A model generated the notes under the pieces. That model searched no databases. It saw only the letters and a program-made list of their open reading frames with translations, and was not told the DNA's origin. Shown piece after piece: positions 41,921 through 52,582 of a stretch of 64,000 nt of DNA. This DNA is from Gammaproteobacteria bacterium (GTDB lineage: Bacteria; Pseudomonadota; Gammaproteobacteria; Steroidobacterales; Woeseiaceae), in the NCBI GenBank assembly GCA_030429005.1, contig JAUIDP010000004.1:1-64000 (forward strand), written 5' to 3'. The stretch's first letter is position 1. The number at the start of each line of letters is the position of its first letter. The translations under genes and the position numbers were made by a program.

Positions 41921-44900
41921 ATGGAACGCAAACAACGTATTCACGAACTTTTCGCGGCCCTGCAACAGCGGATTCTGCTGCTCGACGGTGCGATGGGCAC
42001 GATGATCCAGGGCTACGGCCTCAGCGAGGAAGACTATCGCGGCGAACGTTTTGCCGACTGGCAGAGTGATCTGCGCGGCAACAACGATCTGCTGTCGATT
42101 ACCCGGCCGCAGGTCATCCGGGATATTCACCGCCAGTTTCTTGCGGCCGGCGCGGACATCATCGAGACGAACACGTTCAACTCCAATGCGCCGTCGATGG
42201 GCGACTACGCCATGCAGTCGCTGGTACCCGAGCTGAATCTTGCCGCGGCCCGACTCGCGCGCGAGTGTGCCGATACGCACGCCAGCGAGGTTGGCAGCCC
42301 GCGCTGGGTTGCCGGAGTACTGGGGCCGACCAATCGCACAGCGTCAATTTCGCCGGACGTCAACGATCCCGGCTATCGCAACATCCATTTTGGTGAGCTG
42401 GTGGAGACCTACCAACAGGCGGTTGCTGCACTGCTGGAGGGCGGCGTCGACTTCCTGATGGTGGAAACCATCTTCGATACGCTGAATGCGAAAGCGGCAA
42501 TTTTCGCGATCAAGCGCGGATTCGAAGCCGCCGGGGTCGAAGTGCCGGTCATGATTTCCGGCACCATCACTGACGCGTCCGGCCGCACGCTCTCCGGGCA
42601 AACGGGCGAGGCGTTCTGGAATTCCGTGCGGCATGCAGACCCGTTCATGATCGGTTTCAACTGCGCGCTTGGTGCAAAGGATCTGCGGCCGTATGTTGAC
42701 GAACTGGCGCGGGTTGCCGACACCGGCGTCAGTGCGCACCCGAACGCCGGGTTGCCGAATGAATTCGGTGAATACGACGAATCGCCCGAAGCAATGGCAG
42801 AGGTTGTCGGCGAGTTTGCCCGCAGCGGCCTCGTCAACATGGTCGGCGGCTGCTGTGGTACACGGCCCGAGCACATCCGGGCATTGTCCGGGGCAGTCCG
42901 GGATGTATCGCCACGCAAGGTCGCGAAAGTGCCGGTGCGCTGCCGGGTATCCGGGCTCGAGCCGCTGAATATCGGGCCGGACGACCTGTTCGTCAATGTC
43001 GGCGAACGCTGCAATGTCACCGGTTCCGCCATTTTCCGGCGCCTTATCGAAGCTGATGACTACGCCGCGGCGGTACAGGTCGCCCGCGAACAGGTGGCCA
43101 ATGGCGCCCAGATCATCGACGTCAACATGGACGAAGGCATGCTGGACTCCGAGAAGGCCATGCAGACCTTCCTGAACCTGATAGCGTCGGAACCGGACGT
43201 CGCGCGGCTGCCGATCATGATCGACTCGTCCAAGTGGTCGGTTATCGAGACCGGTCTGCGTTGTGTACAGGGCAAAGCCATCGTCAATTCCATCAGCCTC
43301 AAGGAGGGCGAGGAAGCTTTCGTCGCACAGGCGCGCCTCGTGCGCGACTATGGTGCCGCGGTCATCGTCATGGCGTTCGACGAACAGGGGCAGGCCGACA
43401 CGGTTGAGCGCAAAGTCGAGATCTGCAAACGCAGCTACCGGATCCTGACAGAGGTCGTTGGCTTTACGCCGTCGGATATCATCTTCGATCCGAATATTTT
43501 TGCCGTGGCCACTGGCATCGAGGAGCACTCACGCTACGGCCTTGACTTCATCGACGCGACCCGGCTGATCAAGGAGGCTATGCCCGATGTCCTGGTCAGT
43601 GGCGGCGTCAGTAACGTGTCGTTCTCGTTTCGTGGCAACAATATCGTTCGCGAGGCGATTCACTCGGTGTTCCTGTACCACGCTATTCGCGCGGGAATGG
43701 GCATGGGAATCGTCAACGCCGGCCAGCTGGCGATCTACGAAGACCTGCCTGCGGAATTGCGCGATGCGGTCGAGGATGTCGTGCTGTATCGCAGCGACGA
43801 GGCGACCGAGAAACTGCTGGAGATCGCGGAGAATTATAAAGGGCAGGCGGCCGGCGCCAGGGCTCGGACCGAGGACCTGTCATGGCGTGAGCTGCCTGTC
43901 GAAAAGCGCCTCGAGCACGCATTGGTCAAAGGTATCGATGAATACATCATCGAGGATACCGAGGAAGCACGGCTCGCAGCCGAGCGGCCGCTCGCCGTTA
44001 TCGAGGGACCACTGATGGCCGGCATGAACGTCGTCGGCGACCTGTTCGGCGACGGCAAGATGTTCCTGCCGCAGGTGGTCAAGTCGGCGCGTGTCATGAA
44101 AAAGGCTGTCGGACATCTCGTGCCGTTTATCGAAAAAGAGCAGGGCGGTGATGTCAGCAGCAACGGCAAAATCGTCATGGCGACCGTCAAGGGCGATGTC
44201 CATGACATCGGCAAGAACATCGTCGGCGTTGTCCTGCAATGCAACAATTTCGAGGTTATCGACCTGGGCGTGATGGTGTCCTGCGAAAAGATCCTGGAGA
44301 CAGCGCGACGCGAGAACGCCCAGATCATCGGTCTGTCAGGATTGATTACGCCATCGCTGGACGAGATGGTGCACGTTGCCAGTGAGATGCAACGGCAGGC
44401 ATTCGAACTGCCGTTGTTGATTGGCGGTGCCACGACGTCGCCGGCACATACCGCGGTCAAGATTGAGCCGCAGTACAAGGGACCGGTTCTCTACGTCAAG
44501 GACGCTTCGCGTTCAGTAGGAATCGCGCAGGCATTGATTGAACCCGCCACACGTGATGCCCTGGTCAACAAGGCGCGCAAGGAAAACGAGCGCCGCCGCG
44601 AGCAGCACTCGAAAAAGAAACGGCTTGCGCCGCAACTGGCATTGCGCGATGCACGCGAACGTCGCCACCGGTGTGACTGGTCGAGCTACGAGCCGCCGGC
44701 ACCGGCATTGCAGGGCACGCGGGTTCTGCAGGACATCGATCTCGATTCGTTGCGGAATTACATCGACTGGATGCCATTCTTCAATGCCTGGGAGTTCCAC
44801 GGCAAATTCCCCAACATCCTGGACGACAAGATTGTCGGGGAAGCGGCACGGTCGCTGTTTGCCGATGCGACCGCGATGCTGGACCAGATAATCGCCGAGC

Positions 44901-45634
44901 GCTGGCTGCAGGCAAAGGCCGTGGTCGGGTTGTTCCCGGCGAATTCGGACGGCGACGATGATGTATACGTGTATGCAAACGAACAGCGCGACGAGGTCGC
45001 CGCCCGCCTGTGCCATTTGCGGCAACAGCGCAGCAAGGATGCCGGTCAGCCGCAGTATTGCCTGGCAGACTATGTTGCACCGGCCGCGAGCGGCAAGGCG
45101 GACTATATCGGCGCTTTCGCCGTGACCGCGGGCATCGGCATCGAGGAACACGTCGAGCGGTTCGAAGCGCAGCACGATGACTACAGCGCCATCATCCTGA
45201 AAGCGCTGGCGGACCGGCTGGCCGAAGCGTCGGCCGAGTACCTGCATGAACGCGTGCGCAAGGAATTCTGGGGCTATGCGCCACGGGAACAATTGTCGAA
45301 CGATGAGCTGATTCGCGAGGCCTACAAAGGAATTCGCCCGGCACCCGGCTATCCGGCCTGCCCCGATCATACGGAGAAGGCCAAGCTCTGGGAGTTGCTC
45401 GATGTCGAACAGAGCATCGGTATGCGGCTGACCGAGTCGTTTGCGATGTACCCGACAGCCGCCGTCAGCGGCTTCTACTACTCGCACCCGGAAGCGCGGT
45501 ATTTTGCCGTGGGCAAGATCGATCGCGACCAACTGGAATCGTATGCCGAACGAAAAGGCATCAGCCGTGTCGAAGCGGAGAAGTGGCTGATGCCGATCCT
45601 GGGATACGAACCAAATGTCGCCGACGTTGCCTGA
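41921..45634 (+). CDS. metH: Cobalamin-dependent methionine synthase
   Basis: A 1237-residue four-module enzyme (E. coli MetH is 1227). Homocysteine domain about 1-330, with zinc cysteines in FNCALG and GGCCGT; pterin domain about 355-620 ([12 protein letters not shown]-like [16 protein letters not shown]). Cobalamin domain about 650-890, with [11 protein letters not shown] (axial histidine); C-terminal SAM-binding reactivation domain about 900-1237, with [15 protein letters not shown] 41921 is chosen for its typical N-terminus; the open frame extends back into metF. Transfers methyl from methyl-THF to homocysteine via cobalamin, so the cell needs B12. Confidence 0.98.
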   Translation: MERKQRIHELFAALQQRILLLDGAMGTMIQGYGLSEEDYRGERFADWQSDLRGNNDLLSITRPQVIRDIHRQFLAAGADIIETNTFNSNAPSMGDYAMQSLVPELNLAAARLARECADTHASEVGSPRWVAGVLGPTNRTASISPDVNDPGYRNIHFGELVETYQQAVAALLEGGVDFLMVETIFDTLNAKAAIFAIKRGFEAAGVEVPVMISGTITDASGRTLSGQTGEAFWNSVRHADPFMIGFNCALGAKDLRPYVDELARVADTGVSAHPNAGLPNEFGEYDESPEAMAEVVGEFARSGLVNMVGGCCGTRPEHIRALSGAVRDVSPRKVAKVPVRCRVSGLEPLNIGPDDLFVNVGERCNVTGSAIFRRLIEADDYAAAVQVAREQVANGAQIIDVNMDEGMLDSEKAMQTFLNLIASEPDVARLPIMIDSSKWSVIETGLRCVQGKAIVNSISLKEGEEAFVAQARLVRDYGAAVIVMAFDEQGQADTVERKVEICKRSYRILTEVVGFTPSDIIFDPNIFAVATGIEEHSRYGLDFIDATRLIKEAMPDVLVSGGVSNVSFSFRGNNIVREAIHSVFLYHAIRAGMGMGIVNAGQLAIYEDLPAELRDAVEDVVLYRSDEATEKLLEIAENYKGQAAGARARTEDLSWRELPVEKRLEHALVKGIDEYIIEDTEEARLAAERPLAVIEGPLMAGMNVVGDLFGDGKMFLPQVVKSARVMKKAVGHLVPFIEKEQGGDVSSNGKIVMATVKGDVHDIGKNIVGVVLQCNNFEVIDLGVMVSCEKILETARRENAQIIGLSGLITPSLDEMVHVASEMQRQAFELPLLIGGATTSPAHTAVKIEPQYKGPVLYVKDASRSVGIAQALIEPATRDALVNKARKENERRREQHSKKKRLAPQLALRDARERRHRCDWSSYEPPAPALQGTRVLQDIDLDSLRNYIDWMPFFNAWEFHGKFPNILDDKIVGEAARSLFADATAMLDQIIAERWLQAKAVVGLFPANSDGDDDVYVYANEQRDEVAARLCHLRQQRSKDAGQPQYCLADYVAPAASGKADYIGAFAVTAGIGIEEHVERFEAQHDDYSAIILKALADRLAEASAEYLHERVRKEFWGYAPREQLSNDELIREAYKGIRPAPGYPACPDHTEKAKLWELLDVEQSIGMRLTESFAMYPTAAVSGFYYSHPEARYFAVGKIDRDQLESYAERKGISRVEAEKWLMPILGYEPNVADVA

Positions 45635-45658
45635 ATCGAGAAGCAGGAAAACCAATAA

Positions 45659-45729
45659 GGGTCAGAGCCCTTTTCGAACATTTTTTGACGGAGCCGGAGT
45701 GCAAATTCGTCCAAAAAGGGCTCTGACCC
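45659..45729. repeat. Dyad-symmetric repeat element (GGGTCAGAGCCC type) after metH
   Basis: Two 16-bp arms, GGGTCAGAGCCCTTTT (45659-45674) and its exact reverse complement (45714-45729), flank a 39-base centre. Each arm is itself nearly palindromic (AAGGG-CCCTT). This type of motif is scattered through many proteobacterial genomes, often as REP/RAYT-associated or MITE-like debris. It sits between metH and the next gene and runs through that gene's signal-peptide codons. Confidence 0.75.
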
Positions 45730-46964
45730 CTTTTTGTTGGTGTCTGTTGCTGTTTGCTGGCGCCGCGTTGGCCGACAATTACAGCGACGCACGTGCCGAA
45801 CTTGTCGAGGCCTACCAGGCCGGTGAATTTCCCGCGATGGTGCGGGCGGCCGAAAATGCACTGGCGGCCCGCCCGGGATACCCCGGTGCGCTGTTCAATC
45901 TCGCTTATGCGACGTCACTGAACGGCGGGCACGCAGAGGCGCTGGCGATTCTGCAGGGCCTTGCCGAGCAGGGCGTCGACTACGGTGTGGCGGACGCCGA
46001 TGAGCTGGCCGCGCTGCAGGAGTTGCCGAAATGGCCGCAGTACGCTGCCACGATCGCTGAACTGAACACGCCGGTTGGCGAAGCGGCGGTTGCATTTCGC
46101 CACGCCACCGGCGACTTCGTGCCCGAAGGTATCGTCGTCGATGGTGAAACGGCGTGGATCGGCAGCGTCCGCCATGGCTACATCGAGCGCCTCGGCCCCG
46201 AGCCGGTAAGACTGAGCGATCCGGGGGCGGGTGGCCACTGGAGCGTCTTCGGCATGCATGCCGGACCGCAAGGTGGCCTCTGGTATGCAAGTGCCGCGGT
46301 TCCGCAGTTCGTCGATATCGATGCGGAGAGCCAGGGCCGGACCGGCCTGTTCCGGCTGGACCCGGACACCGGAGAAACAACGGTCCGGGCCGTACTGCCG
46401 GACACGGATACCGAACAGGTGCTGGGTGACTTTGTCTTCGTCGGTGAGGAAACGATTTACGCGACCGAAAGCCTGACCGGGGCGCTATATCGCTACTCGA
46501 TTTCCGATAACGAGTTCACCGAAGTGATTGCGCCCGGGAAGCTGCGATCGATGCAAGGGCTGGTGCTCGATGCTTCCGGCAGGTTCCTGTACGTTGCCGA
46601 CTACGTCGGTGGTCTGTACCGCGTCGATCTTGACGACTACAGTACGCAAAAAGTGTCCGCGCCGGCGAACATCAACCTGTTTGGCATCGACGGCCTGTAC
46701 CGGCACAGCGATCGCCTGATCGCGATACAAAACGGCGTTCAACCGAATCGCGTTGCGGCCTTCGACCTCGCGGACGACGGCCTGGCGGTAACAGCCGTGA
46801 AAGTGCTGGCGCGCAGCCTCCCGGAATTCGACGAGCCGACACTGGGCACCGTGGTTGGCGATGAGTTCCTGTTCGTGGCCAACAGTCACTGGAATCGCTT
46901 TGACCGCGACGGCAATCTGCCGCCGGACCTGCAGGGGCCGGTTATCCTGCGGCTGCAGCTATAG
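45699..46964 (+). CDS. Exported beta-propeller (SMP-30/NHL-like) protein with N-terminal TPR-like segment
   Basis: About 421 residues from GTG 45699, which has GGAG 5 bases upstream and yields a signal peptide (KRALTPFCWCLLLFAGAALA). The open frame begins earlier, inside metH. A short helical TPR-like part (about 25-105, EAYQAGEFPAMVRAAENAL) precedes a propeller-type domain with repeats such as FVPEGIVVDGETAWIGSV and MQGLVLDASGRFLYVADYVG. It resembles SMP-30/gluconolactonase-like or quinoprotein-like secreted proteins; the ligand is unknown. The signal-peptide codons overlap the right arm of the repeat. Confidence 0.7.
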   Translation: MQIRPKRALTPFCWCLLLFAGAALADNYSDARAELVEAYQAGEFPAMVRAAENALAARPGYPGALFNLAYATSLNGGHAEALAILQGLAEQGVDYGVADADELAALQELPKWPQYAATIAELNTPVGEAAVAFRHATGDFVPEGIVVDGETAWIGSVRHGYIERLGPEPVRLSDPGAGGHWSVFGMHAGPQGGLWYASAAVPQFVDIDAESQGRTGLFRLDPDTGETTVRAVLPDTDTEQVLGDFVFVGEETIYATESLTGALYRYSISDNEFTEVIAPGKLRSMQGLVLDASGRFLYVADYVGGLYRVDLDDYSTQKVSAPANINLFGIDGLYRHSDRLIAIQNGVQPNRVAAFDLADDGLAVTAVKVLARSLPEFDEPTLGTVVGDEFLFVANSHWNRFDRDGNLPPDLQGPVILRLQL

Positions 46965-47882
46965 CGCCAGGTCAATGAGCAGCGGCAGGTGATCGGAGCC
47001 GTTGGCGCGTCCGGCCCGCGTGTCGAGCACGATGAGTTCGCCGGATACCAGGCAGTGATCGATCGGAATGGCCGCAAACGGCAGCCGCCTGGGCCAGGTA
47101 GGAGCGACGCCGTGGCCGAGGCGCGTATTGCGCAAGCCGGAGACGCTTTCGAGTTCGCGGTAATGATGCGCCCACATCGTGATATTCAGGTCGCCTACCA
47201 GCACGCGGGGTCCCGTGGTCCCTGCCAGCAATGCGGCGATGCTCTGTAGTTGTTCATTGCGGCTGGCTGTCATTTCCCGGCCGAGCGGCGGGACCGGGTG
47301 GGTGGTCACGAAAGTGACCTGCCGGCCGCCGATATCCTGGCGGACGACGAGCGTCGGCAGTTTCAGCGGCGGACTCTCGATGATCTCGACATCCAAAAGC
47401 GGCTCCTTCGCGTACACGGCAATGCCGAAGTTGTCGTCGCGCGGAACCGCAAGCCTGTAGGGCAGCTCGTCCTCGATCACCCGCAAGGCGTCCACCCAGC
47501 GCGAGTCGATCTCCTGCAGAAAAACGATATCCGGCGCGCTGGCACGGATCTGCGCGACGACCTGCCCGGGTGCATTGTCATGACCCAGCACATTGGCTTG
47601 CAGCAGCGTGAGCGTGCGTGCACCGACCGGCGTGGCGTTGCCGGCCGGCAAGTACCACGGCGCGAGCGGCAGGAAATTGACTACCGCCAGCGCGAGCATG
47701 CCGCCGCACCAGCGACGGTTGCGCAAAACGGCGAAGACCACTGCAAATAACAGCGCACAGACAAAATACTGCAGCCGAAAATGTGAGAACAACTCCAGCC
47801 ACGAATGCAGCGAATTGAACAGTGTGGCGATCGAAAACAGTGCAGTCAGGAACGCGCCTGCCTGGACCAGGCCGATCAGCAA
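46959..47882 (-). CDS. Endonuclease/exonuclease/phosphatase-family membrane protein
   Basis: About 307 residues from TTG 47882, next to the moeB stop; the open frame continues upstream only as an antisense shadow of that gene. Three N-terminal membrane helices (AGAFLTALFSIATLFNSL, LQYFVCALLFAVVFAVL, GMLALAVVNFLPLAPWYL) are followed by an EEP domain: LLQANVLGHDN, VFLQEIDSRW, VTTHPVPPLG, VGDLNIT and GSDHLPLLIDL. The catalytic Glu, Asp/Asn and His are all seen. It is of the YafD-like periplasm-facing type; substrate unknown. Confidence 0.85.
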   Translation of the reverse strand: MLIGLVQAGAFLTALFSIATLFNSLHSWLELFSHFRLQYFVCALLFAVVFAVLRNRRWCGGMLALAVVNFLPLAPWYLPAGNATPVGARTLTLLQANVLGHDNAPGQVVAQIRASAPDIVFLQEIDSRWVDALRVIEDELPYRLAVPRDDNFGIAVYAKEPLLDVEIIESPPLKLPTLVVRQDIGGRQVTFVTTHPVPPLGREMTASRNEQLQSIAALLAGTTGPRVLVGDLNITMWAHHYRELESVSGLRNTRLGHGVAPTWPRRLPFAAIPIDHCLVSGELIVLDTRAGRANGSDHLPLLIDLAL

Positions 47883-48595
47883 GAGGGGCAGTCCCGTCGT
47901 TTGGCGATGGCAACGCTGCGGACGCTGCCATCGCCGGCATCGTAGAGTTGCAGGCGGCCGCGCGGCGAGGCAATGCCGACAATGTGTTTCAATGCCTCGA
48001 CGGCCATCATCGTGCCGATGACACCGGGAACCGGCGCCAGTACGCCGTTGCCGGCACAATTGTCGAGCGACTCGTCGGCGTCGTCGTAGAGGCAGCGGTA
48101 GCACGGGGAGCCAGCGTAGTCCGGGCCAAAGACCGCTACCTGGCCTTCTAGCCGGATTGCCGACCCGGATACCAGGCAGCAACCAGCGGCGACACAGGCG
48201 TCATTGACCAGGAAGCGCGTCGCAAAGTTGTCGGTGCCGTCGAGCACGATGTCGACATCCGCCACTGCCGTTGCCAGTGCCGCGGTGTCGAGCCGCTCGT
48301 CGATGACGGTAATCGCAATGTCCGGGTTCAGCATCGACAGCCTGTCTGCTGCCGTCGCGGCTTTGTTCCTGCCCACATCGTCGGGACCAAACAATACCTG
48401 GCGGCCGAGATTGGTGACGTCGACGGTATCGAAATCGTTGAGCAGCAGGTGCCCGACACCGCTGGAGGCAAGATAACTCGCAGCCGCACAACCGATGCCG
48501 CCGACGCCGATCAGCAGAACACGCGCCGAACCGATCTGCCGCTGGCCGGCCTCGCCGACCTGTGCAAGGGCATGATGGCGCGCGTGCCGGTTCAC
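47876..48595 (-). CDS. moeB: HesA/MoeB/ThiF-family E1-like adenylyltransferase
   Basis: A 239-residue E1-like enzyme. ATP loop VLLIGVGGIGCAAASYLASSGVG, LNDFDTVDVTNLGRQ, and the zinc cysteines CYRC and CPSC at the C-terminus. It adenylates the C-terminal glycine of a sulfur carrier (MoaD or ThiS). MoeB and ThiF cannot be told apart here, and no moaD or thiS is adjacent. GTG start overlapping the ppiB stop. Confidence 0.88.
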   Translation of the reverse strand: MNRHARHHALAQVGEAGQRQIGSARVLLIGVGGIGCAAASYLASSGVGHLLLNDFDTVDVTNLGRQVLFGPDDVGRNKAATAADRLSMLNPDIAITVIDERLDTAALATAVADVDIVLDGTDNFATRFLVNDACVAAGCCLVSGSAIRLEGQVAVFGPDYAGSPCYRCLYDDADESLDNCAGNGVLAPVPGVIGTMMAVEALKHIVGIASPRGRLQLYDAGDGSVRSVAIAKRRDCPSC

Positions 48596-49077
48596 TAGCC
48601 GGCTGTGACTTCCACGATGGTGACGGGCTCGAGCGGCACGTCCTGGTGGCCACCCGAATTGCCGGTGGCGACCGCCGCGATCGCATCGACGACATCCATG
48701 CCATCGGTGACCCGGCCGAACACCGCATAACCGAAGTCACGGCCGCCATGGTTCAGGAAATCGTTGTCGCGCAGGTTGATGAAGAACTGGGACGTAGCGC
48801 TGTCAACGACATTGGTGCGTGCCATCGCCAGCGTGCCACGTGCATTGCCCTCGCCGTTGTCCGCTTCATTCTTGATCGGGTCACGGGTGGGCTTGCTGTT
48901 CATGTCGGCATCCATGCCACCGCCCTGGATCATGAAGTTGGGAATGACGCGATGAAAAATCGTGCCGTTGAAGTGGCCGTCGGCAACGTACTGGCGAAAA
49001 TTCTCGCAGGATACTGGCGCTTTCTCTTCAAACAGTTCTACTGAAATATCGCCGTGGCTCGTCTTAATCGTGATCAT
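48595..49077 (-). CDS. ppiB: Cyclophilin-type peptidyl-prolyl isomerase
   Basis: A 160-residue cytoplasmic cyclophilin with no signal peptide. [33 protein letters not shown] (catalytic Arg and Phe) and [18 protein letters not shown] are the cyclophilin blocks. It begins inside the end of prmC (14-base overlap) and is followed by moeB. Confidence 0.96.
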   Translation of the reverse strand: MITIKTSHGDISVELFEEKAPVSCENFRQYVADGHFNGTIFHRVIPNFMIQGGGMDADMNSKPTRDPIKNEADNGEGNARGTLAMARTNVVDSATSQFFINLRDNDFLNHGGRDFGYAVFGRVTDGMDVVDAIAAVATGNSGGHQDVPLEPVTIVEVTAG

Positions 49078-49936
49078 GTTCTCTCGCTTTGTATCGGGCA
49101 GTGGTCATTCGTGGGTGGCCAGCGTAATCGTCAACGCAGGCAATGTCACCCCATCCGTCGGCAACCAGGATGTTCGCGACGGCCGTACGCTGGTCATTGC
49201 CGTGCTCCAGCAGGAACAGGCCGCCATCGGCCAGGAGGCCGCGGCAATCGCGCGACAGGCAGCGAATGGCGTCGAGGCCGTCGCTGCCCGATGTGAGTGC
49301 CAGGCCGGGTTCGGCCGCAAGGGCCGCAAGTGCGGCATCGCCTTCTGCCACATACGGCGGGTTGGAGAGGATCAGGTCAAACCGTTCGCCGGCCACCGGC
49401 TCCGTCCAGTGACCCTGCACGCAAGTCACATTGGCCAGGTTCAGCTGTCGAACGTTATTGCGTGCAACCGCGAGGGCATCGGCGCTGGCATCGGTTGCAA
49501 CGACGGCGCAGGCTGGTCGTTCGCTGGCAATGGCAACGGCGATTGCGCCGCTACCCGTGCCGAGATCGAGAATGCGCCACCCGGCATCGCGCGGAATCTC
49601 GCGCAAGGCGTGCTCCACCAGCAACTCGGTCTCCGGGCGCGGCACCAGTGTTGCCGGTGATACCTGCAACTCCAGCGACCAGAATTCCCGCGTTCCGGTG
49701 ATATAGGCCATCGGCACACCGGCAATGCGCCTGGCCAGCGCCTCGTCGAGTCGCGCAACTGCGAGTTCATCGAGTGTGTCCTCCGGGTGCGCATACAGGT
49801 AGCTTCTGGGCATGTCGATGCTGCGGGCGACCAGCATCTCGGCGTCCAGCCGCGCGGAATCGCTGCACGGCTGCAGCCTCTCGGTCGCCAAGGCAATGGC
49901 GGACGCTATGGACAGGGGTTCGGTTGTTGACGGCAT
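49064..49936 (-). CDS. prmC: Peptide chain release factor glutamine methyltransferase
   Basis: A 290-residue SAM-dependent enzyme that methylates the GGQ glutamine of release factors. N-terminal helical domain, then SAM site [15 protein letters not shown] and the catalytic [11 protein letters not shown]. In many relatives it follows prfA in a hemA-prfA-prmC operon. Here it is separated from prfA by the CBS gene and lies on the same strand. Its start is 25 bases from the divergent CBS gene. Confidence 0.96.
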   Translation of the reverse strand: MPSTTEPLSIASAIALATERLQPCSDSARLDAEMLVARSIDMPRSYLYAHPEDTLDELAVARLDEALARRIAGVPMAYITGTREFWSLELQVSPATLVPRPETELLVEHALREIPRDAGWRILDLGTGSGAIAVAIASERPACAVVATDASADALAVARNNVRQLNLANVTCVQGHWTEPVAGERFDLILSNPPYVAEGDAALAALAAEPGLALTSGSDGLDAIRCLSRDCRGLLADGGLFLLEHGNDQRTAVANILVADGWGDIACVDDYAGHPRMTTARYKAREHDHD

Positions 49937-49961
49937 GATGCTGAATCGGAACTATACGCGC

Positions 49962-51326
49962 ATGAAAATCTATTCCAACATCCTGGAAATGGTCGGGCGA
50001 ACCCCGATGCTCGAAGTGCACAATCTCGACACCGGCCCCTGCCAGCTGTTCCTGAAGCTCGAACTGATGAATCCCGGCGGCTCCGTCAAGGACCGTATCG
50101 GTATCTCGATGATCGAGGAGGCCGAGCGTCGCGGCGACATCAAGCCTGGTGACCTGCTGGTGGAGGCCACTGCCGGCAATACCGGAATTGGTCTTGCGCT
50201 GGTCGCCGCGCAAAAGGGTTACCGGCTGTTGCTGGTCATCCCGGACAAGATGAGCCAGGAGAAAATATTCAATTTGCGGGCGATGGGCGCGGAGGTCGTG
50301 TTGACGCGCTCGGACGTGGCCAAGGGCCACCCGGAGTATTACCAGGACCTGGGCCGGTCGATTGCAGCGGAGCGGGGCGCCTACTTTATCAACCAGTTCG
50401 GCAACCTGGACAATCCACTGGCGCATGAGCAAACGACGATGCCGGAAATCCTCGAACAGATGGATGGCAAGCTGGACGCGATCGTCCTTGGCGTCGGGTC
50501 CAGCGGCACCGTCAGCGGCATCTGCAAGTACCTGAACGAGCATGCGCCCGACGTCGATGTCATTCTCGCCGATCCGGTCGGTTCTATTCTTGCGGAGTAC
50601 ATCAACGAAGGCACGCTGAGCGACAAGAGCAGCAGCTGGCTGGTCGAAGGCATCGGCGAGGATTTTATCCCGGAGATTGCCGACTTCTCGCGAGTTACAA
50701 AGGCTTATGCCATCAGCGATGCCGAGTCCTTCGCCGCCGCGCGAGACCTGTTGCGATCCGAAGGGCTGCTGGCCGGTTCGTCGTCGGGTACATTGCTGGC
50801 AGCGGCATTGAAATACTGCCAGGAGCAGAACGAAGCCAGGCGCGTTGTCACCTTCGCCTGCGACACGGGCAACAAGTACCTGTCGAAGCTGTACAACGAT
50901 TTCTGGATGGAAGACCAGGGCTTCATCACGCGCGAACAGCAGGGTGATCTCCGCGACCTGGTCGGTCGTCCGCACGGCGAGCGCGCAACGATTACCGTCG
51001 GTCCGAACGACGTTCTGACGACGGCACACAATCGGCTGCGCAATGCCGGTTTTTCACAATTGCCGGTCATGGACGACGGCAAGCTCGTCGGCATCGTCAC
51101 CGAAGACACGATCATCCAGCACGTGTTCGGCAGGCCGGAGCTGATGAATTCACCGGTCGCAGAAGCCATGGAGTCCGCGTTCATCAAGCTGGAAGCCGAT
51201 ACCAGCATCAATAACCTGGTTGCGATGCTGAGCGTACAACCGTATGCGGCCATCATGGATGGCGACGAGTTCGTCGGCCTGATTACCCGTTCGGACGTTC
51301 TGAACTACCTGCGCCGGCAGATGTAG
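49962..51326 (+). CDS. Cystathionine beta-synthase with C-terminal CBS domains
   Basis: A 454-residue PLP enzyme. ATG 49962 (MKIYSNILEMVGRTPM) is chosen as the typical start; in-frame ATGs at 49935 and 49938 would add a few residues. The catalytic domain (about 1-320) has the PLP lysine in NPGGSVKDRIG, the loop ATAGNTGIGLAL and LVEGIGEDF. Two CBS domains follow (about 340-454), with SQLPVMDDGKLVGIVTED and FVGLITRSDVL. It condenses serine (or O-acetylserine) with homocysteine to cystathionine, or acts as a cysteine synthase. The CBS domains are regulatory, in mammals by SAM. Confidence 0.93.
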   Translation: MKIYSNILEMVGRTPMLEVHNLDTGPCQLFLKLELMNPGGSVKDRIGISMIEEAERRGDIKPGDLLVEATAGNTGIGLALVAAQKGYRLLLVIPDKMSQEKIFNLRAMGAEVVLTRSDVAKGHPEYYQDLGRSIAAERGAYFINQFGNLDNPLAHEQTTMPEILEQMDGKLDAIVLGVGSSGTVSGICKYLNEHAPDVDVILADPVGSILAEYINEGTLSDKSSSWLVEGIGEDFIPEIADFSRVTKAYAISDAESFAAARDLLRSEGLLAGSSSGTLLAAALKYCQEQNEARRVVTFACDTGNKYLSKLYNDFWMEDQGFITREQQGDLRDLVGRPHGERATITVGPNDVLTTAHNRLRNAGFSQLPVMDDGKLVGIVTEDTIIQHVFGRPELMNSPVAEAMESAFIKLEADTSINNLVAMLSVQPYAAIMDGDEFVGLITRSDVLNYLRRQM

Positions 51327-51333
51327 TCAGGCA

Positions 51334-51477
51334 GGCGCATAGCGCGGCGTGGGGAGTTCCTCCTCGAGAACTTAAGCGCAGCGCAGCGAGCCGTGCTACC
51401 AGATCAATGAACCATTTAGTTGGCGCGGTGGTGCTACCAGGACCCGAGGAGGAACTCCCCACGCCGCGCTATGCGCC
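51334..51477. repeat. Long perfect inverted-repeat element, 33-bp arms
   Basis: Arms at 51334-51366 and 51445-51477 are exact reverse complements over 33 bp (GGCGCATAGCGCGGCGTGGG ... ), with a 78-bp centre. The centre holds a direct 10-bp repeat GTGCTACCAG (51393-51402 and 51431-51440). It fills the space between convergent CBS and prfA genes. There is no T-tract, so it is not an ordinary terminator, and no coding sequence; it looks MITE-like or like a large RNA hairpin. No flanking target duplication is obvious. Confidence 0.8.
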
Positions 51478-51499
51478 GGGCGCACCTGTTCCGCACCGG

Positions 51500-52582
51500 C
51501 TAGTCCTCCAGCGAGGCGAGCCGGTCAGCCTGGTATTCGCTGGTCAGCGGGTCGATGACCTGGGCCAGGTCGCCTTCGAGAATTTCATCCAGCTTGTACA
51601 GCGTCAGGTTGATGCGATGGTCGGTTACCCGGCCCTGGGGATAGTTGTAGGTCCGGATGCGTTCCGAGCGATCGCCGGAACCGACCAGTGAACGCCGCTG
51701 TTCGGCCTGTTCGGTTTCCTGTGCAGCAATTTCTGCGTCCAGCAGGCGCGCCTGCAACAGCGACATGGCCCGCGCCCGGTTCTTGTGTTGCGAGCGCTCG
51801 TCCTGGCATTCGACGACGATCCCGGTTGGCAGGTGCGTCAGGCGTACCGCCGAATCGGTCTTGTTGACATGCTGACCGCCTGCGCCGGACGCGCGGTAGG
51901 TGTCGACACGCAGGTCCGCGGGGTTGATTTCTTTCGCCTCGACTTCGTCGGGCTCGGGCAACACGGCGACGGTGCAGGCCGATGTGTGGATGCGGCCCTG
52001 TGACTCGGTCGCCGGTACGCGCTGCACACGGTGTGCGCCCGACTCAAACTTGAGACTGGCGAAAATGCCATTGCCGGTGATGCGGCTGATGATCTCCTTG
52101 TAGCCTCCGTGTTCGCCTTCGCGGGCGCTCAGGATTTCGACATTCCAGTTTTTTTCCTCGGCGAATTTCGAATACATGCGAAACAGGTCGCCGGCGAAAA
52201 TGGCCGCTTCGTCGCCACCGGTACCGGCGCGCACTTCGAGATAGACGTTGCTGCCGTCGTGCGGGTCGGGCGGTATCAGCGACTCTTGCAGCTCCAGTTC
52301 GAGTTCCTCGCAACGGGCCGTTGCCGTCCGCAGCTCGTCCTCGCCCATCTCGCGCACTTCCGGGTCGCTGTCAGCGGCCATCTCTTCGGCTGCAGCCATG
52401 TCGGTCTGCAGGCTTGCGTAGTCGGCAAACAGCTTGACGACGGGACCAATGCGCGCGTACTCCTGGGACAGCTCGCGGTAGCGGTTCTGGTCATTAATGA
52501 CTTCCGGTTCGGCCAACAGGCCCTCGAGTTCTTCGTGGCGGCCGCGGACAGCTTCCAGTTTGTGTCGAATGGACTCTTTCAA
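51500..52582 (-). CDS. prfA: Peptide chain release factor 1
   Basis: A 360-residue class I release factor for UAA and UAG, exactly the family length. It has the stop-codon reading segment around [14 protein letters not shown] and the peptidyl-hydrolysis motif in [20 protein letters not shown], whose Gln is the PrmC target. TTG start overlapping the hemA TGA. Confidence 0.98.
   Translation of the reverse strand: MKESIRHKLEAVRGRHEELEGLLAEPEVINDQNRYRELSQEYARIGPVVKLFADYASLQTDMAAAEEMAADSDPEVREMGEDELRTATARCEELELELQESLIPPDPHDGSNVYLEVRAGTGGDEAAIFAGDLFRMYSKFAEEKNWNVEILSAREGEHGGYKEIISRITGNGIFASLKFESGAHRVQRVPATESQGRIHTSACTVAVLPEPDEVEAKEINPADLRVDTYRASGAGGQHVNKTDSAVRLTHLPTGIVVECQDERSQHKNRARAMSLLQARLLDAEIAAQETEQAEQRRSLVGSGDRSERIRTYNYPQGRVTDHRINLTLYKLDEILEGDLAQVIDPLTSEYQADRLASLED

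Noticed and set aside
42344-43528. 394-residue minus-strand frame inside metH
   Set aside because: metH is intact across the region with all catalytic motifs.
44513-45655. 380-residue minus-strand frame inside metH
   Set aside because: Same reason; no ribosome site or family match.
47883-48182. N-terminal extension of the endonuclease/phosphatase-family gene
   Set aside because: It is Arg-rich and overlaps moeB in another frame, so it is a shadow; the membrane segments begin right after TTG 47882.
49812-49961. N-terminal extension of cystathionine beta-synthase
   Set aside because: It overlaps the divergent prmC start and is not family-like; ATG 49962 gives the canonical N-terminus.
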